Assembly: GCF_900109145.1 (NCBI RefSeq) | Contig: NZ_FNYY01000002.1 | Location: 310,001-374,000, forward strand | DNA: 64,000 bases | Source: Marinovum algicola | GTDB lineage: Bacteria; Pseudomonadota; Alphaproteobacteria; Rhodobacterales; Rhodobacteraceae | Reading direction: 5' to 3' | Part shown: positions 50,276 to 58,037 of the stretch, one piece after another | Position numbering within the stretch: position 1 is the first letter of the stretch | How the letters are laid out: the number at the start of each line of letters is the position of its first letter | Made by a program: the position numbers and the translations under genes | The notes under the pieces: generated by a model | Databases searched by the model: none | The model's input: only the letters and a program-made list of their open reading frames with translations | What the model was told of the DNA's origin: nothing

Positions 50276-50316
50276 TTGACAAAAATATTGATCACAACGT
50301 ACTAATTTATTGATCA
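50276..50316 (+). promoter_or_regulatory. gabT promoter with two direct repeats TATTGATCA
   Basis: TTGACA (50276-50281) is a good -35 box; TACTAA (50300-50305, 18-nt spacer) is a possible -10. Two copies of TATTGATCA start 22 bp apart (50286-50294 and 50308-50316), covering the spacer and the start region. The spacing of two helical turns is that expected for tandem repressor dimers. The repeats resemble the asymmetric AT-rich sites known for PuuR-type repressors. Confidence 0.6.
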
Positions 50317-50337
50317 TTCACCGGGAGGGTCGGACCC

Positions 50338-51780
50338 ATGACTGCCAGCACCAAACCGCGCGCCAGCCGGGCCGCGAACAAGGACAAGAAAACCGCCGCA
50401 CGCAAGCCCGCGGCCAAACCCGCAGCCAAATCTGCCGCCAAGCCGGTCAGCAAGCCCGTTGTTGCGCAGACCGGCAGCAACGCCGCGCTTCTGGCCCGTC
50501 GCGAGGCCGCGGTGCCGCGCGGTGTCGCCTCTGCCGCGCCGGTCTTTGCCGCCCGTGCCGAGAATGCCGAGCTCTGGGATGTCGAGGGCAAGCGCTACAT
50601 CGATTTCGCCGGCGGCATTGCCGTGCTGAACACCGGGCACCGTCACCCCAAGGTCATCGAGGCCGCCAAGGCGCAGGAAGACCTCTATACCCACACGTCG
50701 TTCCAGGTCGTGCCCTATGAGCCTTACGTCGCGCTGGCCGAAAAGCTGAACGAACTGGCGCCGGGTGATTTCGCCAAGAAGACGCTGCTGGTCACCACCG
50801 GCGCCGAGGCGGTCGAGAACGCCGTCAAGATCGCCCGCGCCCATACCGGCCGCCCCGGCGTCATTGCCTTCAACGGCTCTTACCACGGCCGCACCCTGCT
50901 GACGCTGGGCATGACCGGCAAGATCAGCCCCTACAAGAAAGACGTCGGCCCCTTCCCCTCCGACATCTTCCGCGCGCCCTTCCCCGACGCGCGTCAGGGC
51001 GTGACCGTCGAGGACAGCCTCAAGGCGCTCGAGATGCTGTTTCTCACCGATGCCCAGCCCGACCGCGTGGCGGCGATCATCCTCGAACCGGTGCTCGGCG
51101 AAGGCGGCTATCATCCAGTCCCGGCCGAGATGTTCCAGGCCCTGCGCGCGATCTGCGACCGGCATGGCATCCTGCTGATCTCTGACGAGATCCAGGCCGG
51201 TTTCGGCCGCACCGGCACCTGGTTTGCGATCGAGCATTCCGGCGTCGCGCCCGATCTGATCACCTGTGCCAAATCCATGGCCGGCGGCTATCCCGTGGCC
51301 GGTGTGATCGGCCGGGCCGAGGTGATGGATGCGATGGCCCCCGGCGGCCTTGGCGGCACCTATGGCGGCAACCCGGTCGCCTGCGCCGCGGCGCTGGCGG
51401 CGATCGAGGCGATCGAAAGCGAGGGATTGCTCGCCCGCTCGACCGCCCTGGGCGAAATGTTCAAGGCCCGCTTTGCCGAGATCGGCGCCCGGGTCGCGCC
51501 CTACCGGATGTGGGACATTCGCGGCCTTGGCGCGATGATCGCGGTGGAATTCGTCACCGATTTCGACACCGCCGCGCCCGACGCCGCGCTGACCAAGGCG
51601 GTGATCGCCAAGGCGCTGGACAAGGGTCTGATCCTGCTGGCCTGCGGCATGCATGGCAACGCCCTGCGCATCATGGTGCCGCTGACCGCATCGGATGCGA
51701 TCCTCGAGGAAGCCATGGTGATCTTCGAAGGCGCGCTGGCCGAGGCCATCGCCGAACAGCACGCGCTGGCGGCGGAATAA
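50338..51780 (+). CDS. gabT: 4-Aminobutyrate aminotransferase (class III, GabT-like)
   Basis: A 480-residue class III aminotransferase converting GABA plus 2-oxoglutarate to succinate semialdehyde plus glutamate. Core blocks: GKRYIDFAGGIAVLNTGHRHP, TTGAEAVENAVKIARAHTGRP, GSYHGRTLLTLGMTG, ILEPVLGEGGYHPVP, and the PLP lysine K312 in ITCAKSMAGGYP. An unusual N-terminal tail of about 45 residues is rich in Lys and Ala, with AKPAAK-type repeats. ATG 50338 follows GGGAGGG, and there is no later in-frame ATG before the core, so the tail seems real. Confidence 0.92.
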   Translation: MTASTKPRASRAANKDKKTAARKPAAKPAAKSAAKPVSKPVVAQTGSNAALLARREAAVPRGVASAAPVFAARAENAELWDVEGKRYIDFAGGIAVLNTGHRHPKVIEAAKAQEDLYTHTSFQVVPYEPYVALAEKLNELAPGDFAKKTLLVTTGAEAVENAVKIARAHTGRPGVIAFNGSYHGRTLLTLGMTGKISPYKKDVGPFPSDIFRAPFPDARQGVTVEDSLKALEMLFLTDAQPDRVAAIILEPVLGEGGYHPVPAEMFQALRAICDRHGILLISDEIQAGFGRTGTWFAIEHSGVAPDLITCAKSMAGGYPVAGVIGRAEVMDAMAPGGLGGTYGGNPVACAAALAAIEAIESEGLLARSTALGEMFKARFAEIGARVAPYRMWDIRGLGAMIAVEFVTDFDTAAPDAALTKAVIAKALDKGLILLACGMHGNALRIMVPLTASDAILEEAMVIFEGALAEAIAEQHALAAE

Positions 51781-51789
51781 GCCAACTCC

Positions 51790-51819
51790 GGCTGGCGGCG
51801 GATTTTCCCGTCGCCAGCC
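51790..51819 (+). terminator. Hairpin after gabT
   Basis: GGCTGGCG and CGCCAGCC form an 8-bp stem, extendable by a G-C pair and G-T pair, with an A/T-rich loop. TTGCTTGCC follows. It may terminate partly before the second aminotransferase gene. Confidence 0.5.
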
Positions 51820-51908
51820 TTGCTTGCCCCTGATTTCAGGTTTACCCCGGGGAGCGGGTCCGCCCCCTGCGCCGGACCGACCCGGTTGCCACATCAGGAG
51901 CTCCGCCG

Positions 51909-53228
51909 ATGAACCATGTCTTTCCCCGCCACAGCAAAGCCAAGCTTCCCACCGCCGTTGGCGGCGAGGGGTGTTATCTGATCGACGCAGACGGAAAGCG
52001 CTATCTCGATGGCTCGGGCGGCGCAGCGGTCTCCTGCCTGGGTCATGGCGATACCGAAGTGGTCGAGGCGGTCAAGGCCCAGCTCGACAGGCTGGCCTTT
52101 GCCCACACCGGATTTTTCACCTCGGAACCGGCCGAGGAGCTGGCCGATCTGCTGATCGCAAACGCGCCCGAAGGCATCGACCGGGTCTATCTGGTCTCTG
52201 GCGGCTCCGAGGCGACGGAAGCCGCGATCAAGCTGGCACGGCAATATTGGGTCGAAAAGGGCGAGCCGCAGCGCGGCAAGCTGATCGCCCGCAAGCAGAG
52301 CTATCACGGCAATACCATCGGCGCGCTGAGCGCCGGCGGCAATGAATGGCGCCGGGCGCAATTCGGGCCGCTGCTGCTCGACGTGAGCCATATCGACCCC
52401 TGCTACGAATACCGGCTGCGCCACGAGGGCGAGAGCCCCGAGGAGTACGGCCGCCGCGCCGCCGATGCGCTGGAAGCGGAAATCCAGCGTCTCGGGCCGG
52501 AGAATGTCATGGGTTTCATGGCCGAACCGGTGGTGGGCGCCACCGCCGGCGCACTGGCCCCGGCGCCGGGCTATTTCCAGCGCATCCGCGAAATCTGCGA
52601 CTGCCATGGCGTGCTGCTGATCCTTGACGAGGTGATGTGCGGCATGGGCCGGACCGGCACGCTCTTTGCCTGCGAACAGGATGGCGTGCGCCCCGATATC
52701 CTCTGCGTCGCCAAGGGGCTTGGCGCGGGCTATCAGCCGATCGGCGCCATGCTCTGCACCGCCGAGATCTATGACACCATCGCCCAGGGCTCGGGCTTCT
52801 TTCAGCATGGTCATACCTACATGGGCCACCCGGCGGCGGCGGCGGCCGGCAAGGCGGTGGTCTCGGCGATCCTCGACCGCGGGCTGCTGCCCCGGGTGCA
52901 GGAGATGGGCGAGAAACTGCATGCCAAGCTCACCGACCGTTTCGGCCAGCACCCGCATGTCGGCGACATCCGCGGCCGCGGGCTGTTCCGCGCCATCGAG
53001 CTGGTCGAGGACCGCGACAGCAAGGAACCCTTCGATCCGGCGCGCGGGCTGGCGGCCAGGATCAAGAAGGCGGCCTTTGCCGAGGGGCTGATCTGTTACC
53101 CGATGTCCGGCACGCTCGACGGCCGGCGCGGCGACCATGTGCTGCTGGCGCCGCCCTTCATCATCGAAGAGGCCCAGCTCGATGAATTGGTCGATAAACT
53201 GGACCGCGCCATCGAGGCTTCTATCTGA
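51909..53228 (+). CDS. Class III aminotransferase
   Basis: A 439-residue PLP-dependent omega-aminotransferase. Seen: GKRYLDGSGGAAVSCLGHG, LVSGGSEATEAAIKLARQYW, KQSYHGNTIGALSAGG, FMAEPVVGATAGALAP, DEVMCGMGRTGTLFACE, and the PLP lysine K269 in CVAKGLGAGYQPIGA. This type uses diamines, beta-alanine, taurine or similar omega-amines. It is distinct from the preceding GabT, suggesting a first-step transaminase on a diamine. AGGAG precedes the ATG. Confidence 0.9.
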   Translation: MNHVFPRHSKAKLPTAVGGEGCYLIDADGKRYLDGSGGAAVSCLGHGDTEVVEAVKAQLDRLAFAHTGFFTSEPAEELADLLIANAPEGIDRVYLVSGGSEATEAAIKLARQYWVEKGEPQRGKLIARKQSYHGNTIGALSAGGNEWRRAQFGPLLLDVSHIDPCYEYRLRHEGESPEEYGRRAADALEAEIQRLGPENVMGFMAEPVVGATAGALAPAPGYFQRIREICDCHGVLLILDEVMCGMGRTGTLFACEQDGVRPDILCVAKGLGAGYQPIGAMLCTAEIYDTIAQGSGFFQHGHTYMGHPAAAAAGKAVVSAILDRGLLPRVQEMGEKLHAKLTDRFGQHPHVGDIRGRGLFRAIELVEDRDSKEPFDPARGLAARIKKAAFAEGLICYPMSGTLDGRRGDHVLLAPPFIIEEAQLDELVDKLDRAIEASI

Positions 53229-53256
53229 TGTCTCATTGCCGCAAAGGACACCGCCC

Positions 53257-53820
53257 ATGACCGCCGCCTATCCCCTGCCCCCGATCTCCGACGCCGACTG
53301 GCCGGAAGAGATCGCCGACATGAGCGGCGGCTTCGCGGGCAAACTCAACGTCTATCGCACCATGGCGCATGACCCGGCGCTGCTGCGGGCCTGGACCGAT
53401 CTTCGCCAGCACGTCGTACTCGAAAGCGCGTTGGGGCTGGAGCTTGTCGAAGTGGTGATCCTGCGCACCGGTGTGCGGCTGAACTCGCGGTACGAATGGC
53501 AACAGCACATCTCGCGCGCCCGCAAGGTGGGCTTCGACGATGCCCGCATCGCCACGATCCGCGGCGCCACCGATGCCATGGCGCCGGCCGACGCGCTGCT
53601 GGCGCGGGCGGTGGACGAGCTGTTCGACAATAAGCAGCTCTCGCCGATGACCGCCAAGGCGCTGGCCGAGACCTACGGCAAGGAAGGGATGATCGACCTG
53701 ATGGCGACGGTCGGCTTCTATTCCACGCTGGGCTTTATCCTGAAAACCTGTGGCACGCCGCTCGACGATGACATCGCCGGAGAACTGGCGGCGCGCCCCT
53801 TTCCCGAAACCGAAAACTGA
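53257..53820 (+). CDS. Carboxymuconolactone decarboxylase (CMD)-family protein
   Basis: A 187-residue CMD/AhpD-fold protein. It has AGKLNVYRTMAHDPALLRAWTDLRQHV, LELVEVVILRTGVRLNSRYEWQQHISRARKVGFDD, and GFYSTLGFILKTCG. There is no CxxC redox pair in the catalytic helix, so it is not a peroxiredoxin partner of AhpD type. Function unknown, though CMD proteins accompany many degradation operons. It lies between the aminotransferase and gabD. Confidence 0.85.
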   Translation: MTAAYPLPPISDADWPEEIADMSGGFAGKLNVYRTMAHDPALLRAWTDLRQHVVLESALGLELVEVVILRTGVRLNSRYEWQQHISRARKVGFDDARIATIRGATDAMAPADALLARAVDELFDNKQLSPMTAKALAETYGKEGMIDLMATVGFYSTLGFILKTCGTPLDDDIAGELAARPFPETEN

Positions 53821-53837
53821 GACTAGGAGTTTCTCCC

Positions 53838-55316
53838 ATGCTCGACCAACAGACCGATCTCGCTTCTCTTCTGAACGATCCCGAATTGATCGCGACCAAG
53901 GCCTATCTGGCCGGTGAATGGCGCGACGCCAAGGATGGCGCGACCTTTGACGTGACCAACCCGGCGCGCGGCGACGTCATTGCCAAGGTGGCCGACCTCT
54001 CGCGCGAGGAATGCGCCGAGGCGATCGATGCCGCCTACAAGGCCCAGAAGGACTGGGCGCAATGGACCGGCAAGGAACGCGCCGGCGTGCTGCGCAAATG
54101 GTTCGACCTGATGGTCGAACATGCCGAGGATCTGGGCAGGATCCTGACCGCCGAACAGGGCAAGCCGCAGGCCGAGGCCAAGGGCGAGGTGATGTATGGC
54201 GCCTCGTTCATCGAATGGTTCGCCGAAGAGGCCAAGCGCGCCTATGGCGAAACAATCCCCGGCCACCAGCGCGACAAGCGGATCACCGTGATCACCCAGC
54301 CGATCGGCGTTGCCGCCTCGATCACGCCCTGGAACTTCCCCAATGCGATGATCACCCGCAAGGCCGGCCCGGCGCTGGCCTCGGGCTGCGCCTTTGTCGC
54401 CCGCCCCGCCGCCGAGACGCCGCTCTCGGCGCTGGCGCTGGGTGTGCTGGCCGAGCGCGCCGGCATTCCGCATGGCGTCTTTTCGGTCATTCCCTCGTCG
54501 CGCTCCTCCGAGATCGGCAAGGAATTCTGCGAGAACCCCAAGGTCCGCAAGCTGACCTTCACCGGCTCGACCGAAGTGGGCCGCATCCTGCTTCGTCAGG
54601 CCGCCGATCAGGTGATGAAATGCTCGATGGAGCTCGGCGGCAATGCGCCCTTCATTGTGTTCGACGACGCCGATCTGGATGCCGCTGTCGAAGGCGCAAT
54701 GATCTCGAAATACCGCAACAACGGCCAGACTTGCGTCTGCGCCAACCGCATCTACGTGCAATCGGGCGTCTATGACGAATTCGCTGAGAAGCTGGCCAAG
54801 GCGGTGGCCGGCATGAAGGTCGGCGACGGTCTCTCGGGCGAGCCGACAGTGGGCCCGCTGATCAATCAGGAAGCGGTCGAAAAGGTCGAAGAGCACATCG
54901 CCGACGCCAAATCCAAGGGCGGCAAGGTGATCCAGGGCGGCAAGCGCCACGAGCTGGGCGGCACCTTCTTCGAGCCGACAGTGATCACTGGCGCCACCCG
55001 CGAGATGGTGTTCTCGCAGGACGAGACCTTTGGCCCGATGGCTCCGCTCTACAAGTTCGACACCGTCGACGAGGTGATCGAGCTGGCCAATGACACGATC
55101 TTCGGCCTGGCCTCGTATTTCTATGCCAAGGACCTGAGCCGCGTGACCAAGGTGCAGGAAGCGCTGGAATACGGCATGGTCGGCGTGAACACCGGGCTGA
55201 TCTCGACCGAGGTGGCGCCCTTTGGCGGGGTCAAGCAATCCGGCCTCGGCCGCGAAGGCAGCCGCCACGGGATGGATGAATTCATGGAAATGAAGTACAT
55301 CTGCACCTCTGTATAA
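53838..55316 (+). CDS. gabD: NAD-dependent succinate-semialdehyde dehydrogenase (GabD-like)
   Basis: A 492-residue aldehyde dehydrogenase. Blocks VITQPIGVAASITPWNFPNAMITRKAGPALASGCAFVARPA, FTGSTEVGRILL, the base region SMELGGNAPFIVFDDADLD, and the catalytic Cys C299 in NNGQTCVCANRIYVQ (the paired Cys-x-Cys is typical of GabD). It completes GABA degradation to succinate. AGGAG precedes the ATG; it follows the CMD gene by 17 nt. Confidence 0.93.
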   Translation: MLDQQTDLASLLNDPELIATKAYLAGEWRDAKDGATFDVTNPARGDVIAKVADLSREECAEAIDAAYKAQKDWAQWTGKERAGVLRKWFDLMVEHAEDLGRILTAEQGKPQAEAKGEVMYGASFIEWFAEEAKRAYGETIPGHQRDKRITVITQPIGVAASITPWNFPNAMITRKAGPALASGCAFVARPAAETPLSALALGVLAERAGIPHGVFSVIPSSRSSEIGKEFCENPKVRKLTFTGSTEVGRILLRQAADQVMKCSMELGGNAPFIVFDDADLDAAVEGAMISKYRNNGQTCVCANRIYVQSGVYDEFAEKLAKAVAGMKVGDGLSGEPTVGPLINQEAVEKVEEHIADAKSKGGKVIQGGKRHELGGTFFEPTVITGATREMVFSQDETFGPMAPLYKFDTVDEVIELANDTIFGLASYFYAKDLSRVTKVQEALEYGMVGVNTGLISTEVAPFGGVKQSGLGREGSRHGMDEFMEMKYICTSV

Positions 55317-55321
55317 GCCAG

Positions 55322-55351
55322 AGGTCTCCGGGGTTGCGGCCCCGGAGACCT
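55322..55351 (+). terminator. Hairpin terminator after gabD
   Basis: AGGTCTCCGGGG and CCCCGGAGACCT form a perfect 12-bp stem with loop TTGCGG, 5 nt after the gabD stop. There is no U-run, but its strength and position favour a terminator between convergent genes. Confidence 0.7.
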
Positions 55352-55382
55352 CCACCCCACCGGGCGCCTCGGGCGCCGGCGG

Positions 55383-55718
55383 TCACTCCACCGCGCGGAT
55401 CAGCTTGCGTTCCAGCACCCGCAGGACGGCGCGCAGGTCATGGCCGCGCTTGAGTACCTGCCCCTCCATGCCGATCACCGCATAAAGCCCCTGCCGGTTG
55501 CGCAGCTTGGGCCGTTTTTCGATACGGTAGAGCGGGTTCTCGGCGGTGCGGCGAAAAACCGAGAAAATCGCCACTTCGCGCAGGTTCGAGATGCCGTAGT
55601 CGCGCCACTCACCGGCGGCGACCATGCGGCCGTAAAGCGACAGGATCACCCCCAGCTCGGCGCGCTGAAAGGCCACCACCTCCGGCCCGGCGCCGGGAAA
55701 AGGGGAAAAACTGTTCAT
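55383..55718 (-). CDS. DUF2794 family protein
   Basis: A 111-residue protein matching the alphaproteobacterial DUF2794 pattern: VAFQRAELGVILSLYGRMVAAGEWRDYGISNLREVAIFSVFRR, then AENPLYRIEKRPKLRNRQGLYAVIGMEGQVLKRGHDLRAVLRVL. The function is unknown. The first Met of the family-like N-terminus is at 55718; no clear ribosome-binding site precedes it. It lies after imuB on the same strand with an 82-nt gap. Confidence 0.85.
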   Translation of the reverse strand: MNSFSPFPGAGPEVVAFQRAELGVILSLYGRMVAAGEWRDYGISNLREVAIFSVFRRTAENPLYRIEKRPKLRNRQGLYAVIGMEGQVLKRGHDLRAVLRVLERKLIRAVE

Positions 55719-55800
55719 ACAAGGAGAGTTGCGCGCTTTGCGCCGCAAATCAAGCACCCGCGTCGCAGCGCCACGGAACTGTGACGCCAACGCCCGGGTG

Positions 55801-57462
55801 TCACGCGAAACTCCCCTGGCAGAACCACCCCGAGGACATCGATGCGCCATGGGCATAAAACAGCCAGAGCGCGTCGCCCTCGGCGCAGGTCACCCGCCAG
55901 TAATCGCGCTGGCCCGAGCGCCATGCGGGATCGTCGAGCCACCATTCCGGCGCGATCCGCTCCGGCCCCTGCGCCGAGGTCAGGTGCAGATCGCGGCCGC
56001 GCCAGCGCAGGCGCTCCGGCGGCCGGGGCACATCGGGCGCCTGCACCGGTTCGGGCCGCCAGAGCAGCAGCGGCCGGGGCCGCGCCGGCGGCGCCCAGGC
56101 GGCAGCCGGCTCCGACCAGGCGGCGGCCAGCACGGTTTCGGTCTTTTCCGGGATATGGCTGTCGCCGGGGTGGCGGCGGGTGATCGCCTCCATCCCCACC
56201 CGCGCGCCAATCCGGCCGATCAGATCGTCGAGCGCCGTGTTCGCCGCCAGCCGGGCGTTCACCGCCGCCCCGGCGCCGATATGGCCGACCGGGGTGCGCT
56301 GAGACAGCGGTTCGACCTGCACCGCCTCGAGCCGCAGCATGTCGATGCCAAAGCCGGCGTCGATCTCGTTCAGCTTCATCGCCAGCAGCGGCCGCAGCCG
56401 TTCGGGATCGTCCGAGGCCCGCGCCAGCCGCACCTCGAGCGTCTGCATGGTGTGATCGCTGCGAAAGGCCTGAAGCCTGAGCGTCCGCGCGCCCTGCCCC
56501 CGGGCGCGCAACAGCTCGGACAATCGCGGCAGAAGCCGGTCGAGCCCGGCCGCCACATCCTCTTCCAGCCCGATCGGCTCCGGCAGGGTCATCCGCACGG
56601 CGTAGCGCTGCGGCGGCGCGGCCGGGGACAGCGGTTCCGGCACCGCGCCAAAGGCCTGATCCAGCCGCAGCACCAGCCCCTTGCCGAAACGCCGCGCCAG
56701 CGCCGCCCGCGGCTGGCCCGCCAGATCGCCGATCCGCCGCAGCCCGAGCCGCGCCAGCTGCGCCGCGGTCTCCTCCTCCAGCCGCAACGCCGCCACCGGC
56801 AGCGCCGAGAGCGCGCCACGGGTCTGCCCCGGCGGCGCGATGGTGCCGGTCTCGGCCGGGGCCAGCCGCCCGCTGGGCGCTGCGCCGCCGCGCTCCCAGT
56901 GCCGCCGCCGGGCCGCGCGCGAGCGGGTGGCGCGGGCCTCCTGATCGATGTCATCACCCGAGCGCGCATGGCCGCCGCCCTGGCCGGCAAAGCGCGCCAG
57001 CGCCCAGGCGCCGCCGCGGCTGTCGGCCAGCCCGATCCGCGCGGTCAGCCCCATGTCGCCGGTTTCTTCGACAATCCGCGCACAAAGCGCCGCCTCGCCG
57101 CCAAAGAGATGGGTGCAGCCGGTCACGTCGAGCATCAGCCCATCGCCGCCATCGCCGGCCACCCAGGGGCTGAACTTGCCGGCCCAGCGCAACAGCGCCT
57201 CGAGAAACCCCGCCTCGGCATGACGGTTGCGCCGCGCGGTGCGCAGATCGGCACTGACCGCATGGGCATCGCGCAGCGGCTGGCCCTTGTAGATCCCCAC
57301 CTCCGAGGCCCGCGCCGAAACCGACGACAGGATCTGGCTGTTGCCGATATCCTCGACCACGGCAAAGGGCACCTCGTGCAAGGCAGCTTCGGTGCGCGCC
57401 TGACGCAACAGGCGTTCGGCCCCGAGACGGGGAAACCAGAGAGAGAGCAGACGGCGGGGCAT
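55801..57462 (-). CDS. imuB: Y-family DNA polymerase-like protein ImuB
   Basis: A 553-residue DinB-superfamily protein of the ImuB type. The first polymerase motif is LLSLWFPRLGAERLL, without the usual catalytic Asp pair, as expected for the non-catalytic ImuB subunit of the ImuA-ImuB-DnaE2 mutasome. Others are VVEDIGNSQILSSVSARASEVGIYKGQPLRDA and VTGCTHLFGGEAALCARI, with the helix-hairpin-helix region LARLGLRRIGDLAGQP. The usual imuA and dnaE2 neighbours are absent. It starts 18 nt after a LexA box, with no clear ribosome-binding site. Confidence 0.9.
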   Translation of the reverse strand: MPRRLLSLWFPRLGAERLLRQARTEAALHEVPFAVVEDIGNSQILSSVSARASEVGIYKGQPLRDAHAVSADLRTARRNRHAEAGFLEALLRWAGKFSPWVAGDGGDGLMLDVTGCTHLFGGEAALCARIVEETGDMGLTARIGLADSRGGAWALARFAGQGGGHARSGDDIDQEARATRSRAARRRHWERGGAAPSGRLAPAETGTIAPPGQTRGALSALPVAALRLEEETAAQLARLGLRRIGDLAGQPRAALARRFGKGLVLRLDQAFGAVPEPLSPAAPPQRYAVRMTLPEPIGLEEDVAAGLDRLLPRLSELLRARGQGARTLRLQAFRSDHTMQTLEVRLARASDDPERLRPLLAMKLNEIDAGFGIDMLRLEAVQVEPLSQRTPVGHIGAGAAVNARLAANTALDDLIGRIGARVGMEAITRRHPGDSHIPEKTETVLAAAWSEPAAAWAPPARPRPLLLWRPEPVQAPDVPRPPERLRWRGRDLHLTSAQGPERIAPEWWLDDPAWRSGQRDYWRVTCAEGDALWLFYAHGASMSSGWFCQGSFA

Positions 57463-57480
57463 GGCAGAACAGGCATCTTT

Positions 57481-57495
57481 GTTCGCTATATGTTC
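57481..57495. promoter_or_regulatory. LexA (SOS) box upstream of imuB
   Basis: GTTC-GCTATAT-GTTC is an exact match to the alphaproteobacterial LexA direct-repeat box GTTC-N7-GTTC. It lies 19 nt before the imuB start on the other strand and overlaps a TATAGC sequence that could serve as the -10 box. It implies DNA-damage induction of imuB. Confidence 0.8.
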
Positions 57496-57541
57496 TCATA
57501 CCTACCAGCCGCGTCACCCGATGTCGAGCGCCGCCGGGACG

Positions 57542-57850
57542 TCAGCCGCAGAAGACGCGGGTGATCCGTCCGGTCTCGTCGATCTCGATGTTGGTGCGCG
57601 CCGGCAGGTAATCCATCGTCCGCATGTCGCCGGGCCGCAGGATCCGCTTGGGCGCCGGAACACGCTCGGCCGCCTCCACTGGTTCGCCGACAAGGCCGGC
57701 ATGGGCGCCGGGCGCGCAGGGCGTCGCCTCCCCCGGCGGCGGATCTTGTGGCCCCGCCCCCTGCGCGATCTCTCCGTCCTCGGGCAGACAGCCCGCCAGG
57801 GCCAGCAGAAGGGCCGGCATCACCCCGGCGAAAGACAGACGAAATTGCAT
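57542..57850 (-). CDS. Small lipoprotein with peptidase-inhibitor I78-like domain
   Basis: A 102-residue protein. The signal peptide QFRLSFAGVMPALLLALAGC ends in a lipobox (LALAGC), so it should be a lipoprotein. The C-terminal part, HAGLVGEPVEAAERVP, then ILRPGDMRTMDYLPARTNIEIDETGRITRVFCG, matches the Inhibitor_I78 (Elastase-inhibitor-like) family pattern. GGAGG precedes ATG 57850. A long upstream in-frame stretch is not used. It may protect the cell envelope from proteases; unproven here. Confidence 0.85.
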   Translation of the reverse strand: MQFRLSFAGVMPALLLALAGCLPEDGEIAQGAGPQDPPPGEATPCAPGAHAGLVGEPVEAAERVPAPKRILRPGDMRTMDYLPARTNIEIDETGRITRVFCG

Positions 57851-57987
57851 GGCACCTCCGATCCTGGCCCGCCCCGGTGCTCCGCCGTCCGGCGCGGGAA
57901 CGCCGGGGAAAAGACCGCCCCGGCGCCCCCCTGCTAACAGAAAACCTCTGCCCCGGCCCGCAAATTCCCCGCGCCGGCCTTGATCCC

Positions 57988-58001
57988 GGCAAAGCTTTGC
58001 C
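57988..58001. promoter_or_regulatory. Perfect 14-bp palindrome upstream of frmA
   Basis: GGCAAAGCTTTGCC is a perfect palindrome 36 nt before the frmA start, in the 187-bp region shared with the divergent lipoprotein gene. It could be a repressor operator. The regulator is unknown. Confidence 0.35.
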
Positions 58002-58037
58002 ACAGGGTCTGCCGGACATTTACCAGGGAGAGTGATC

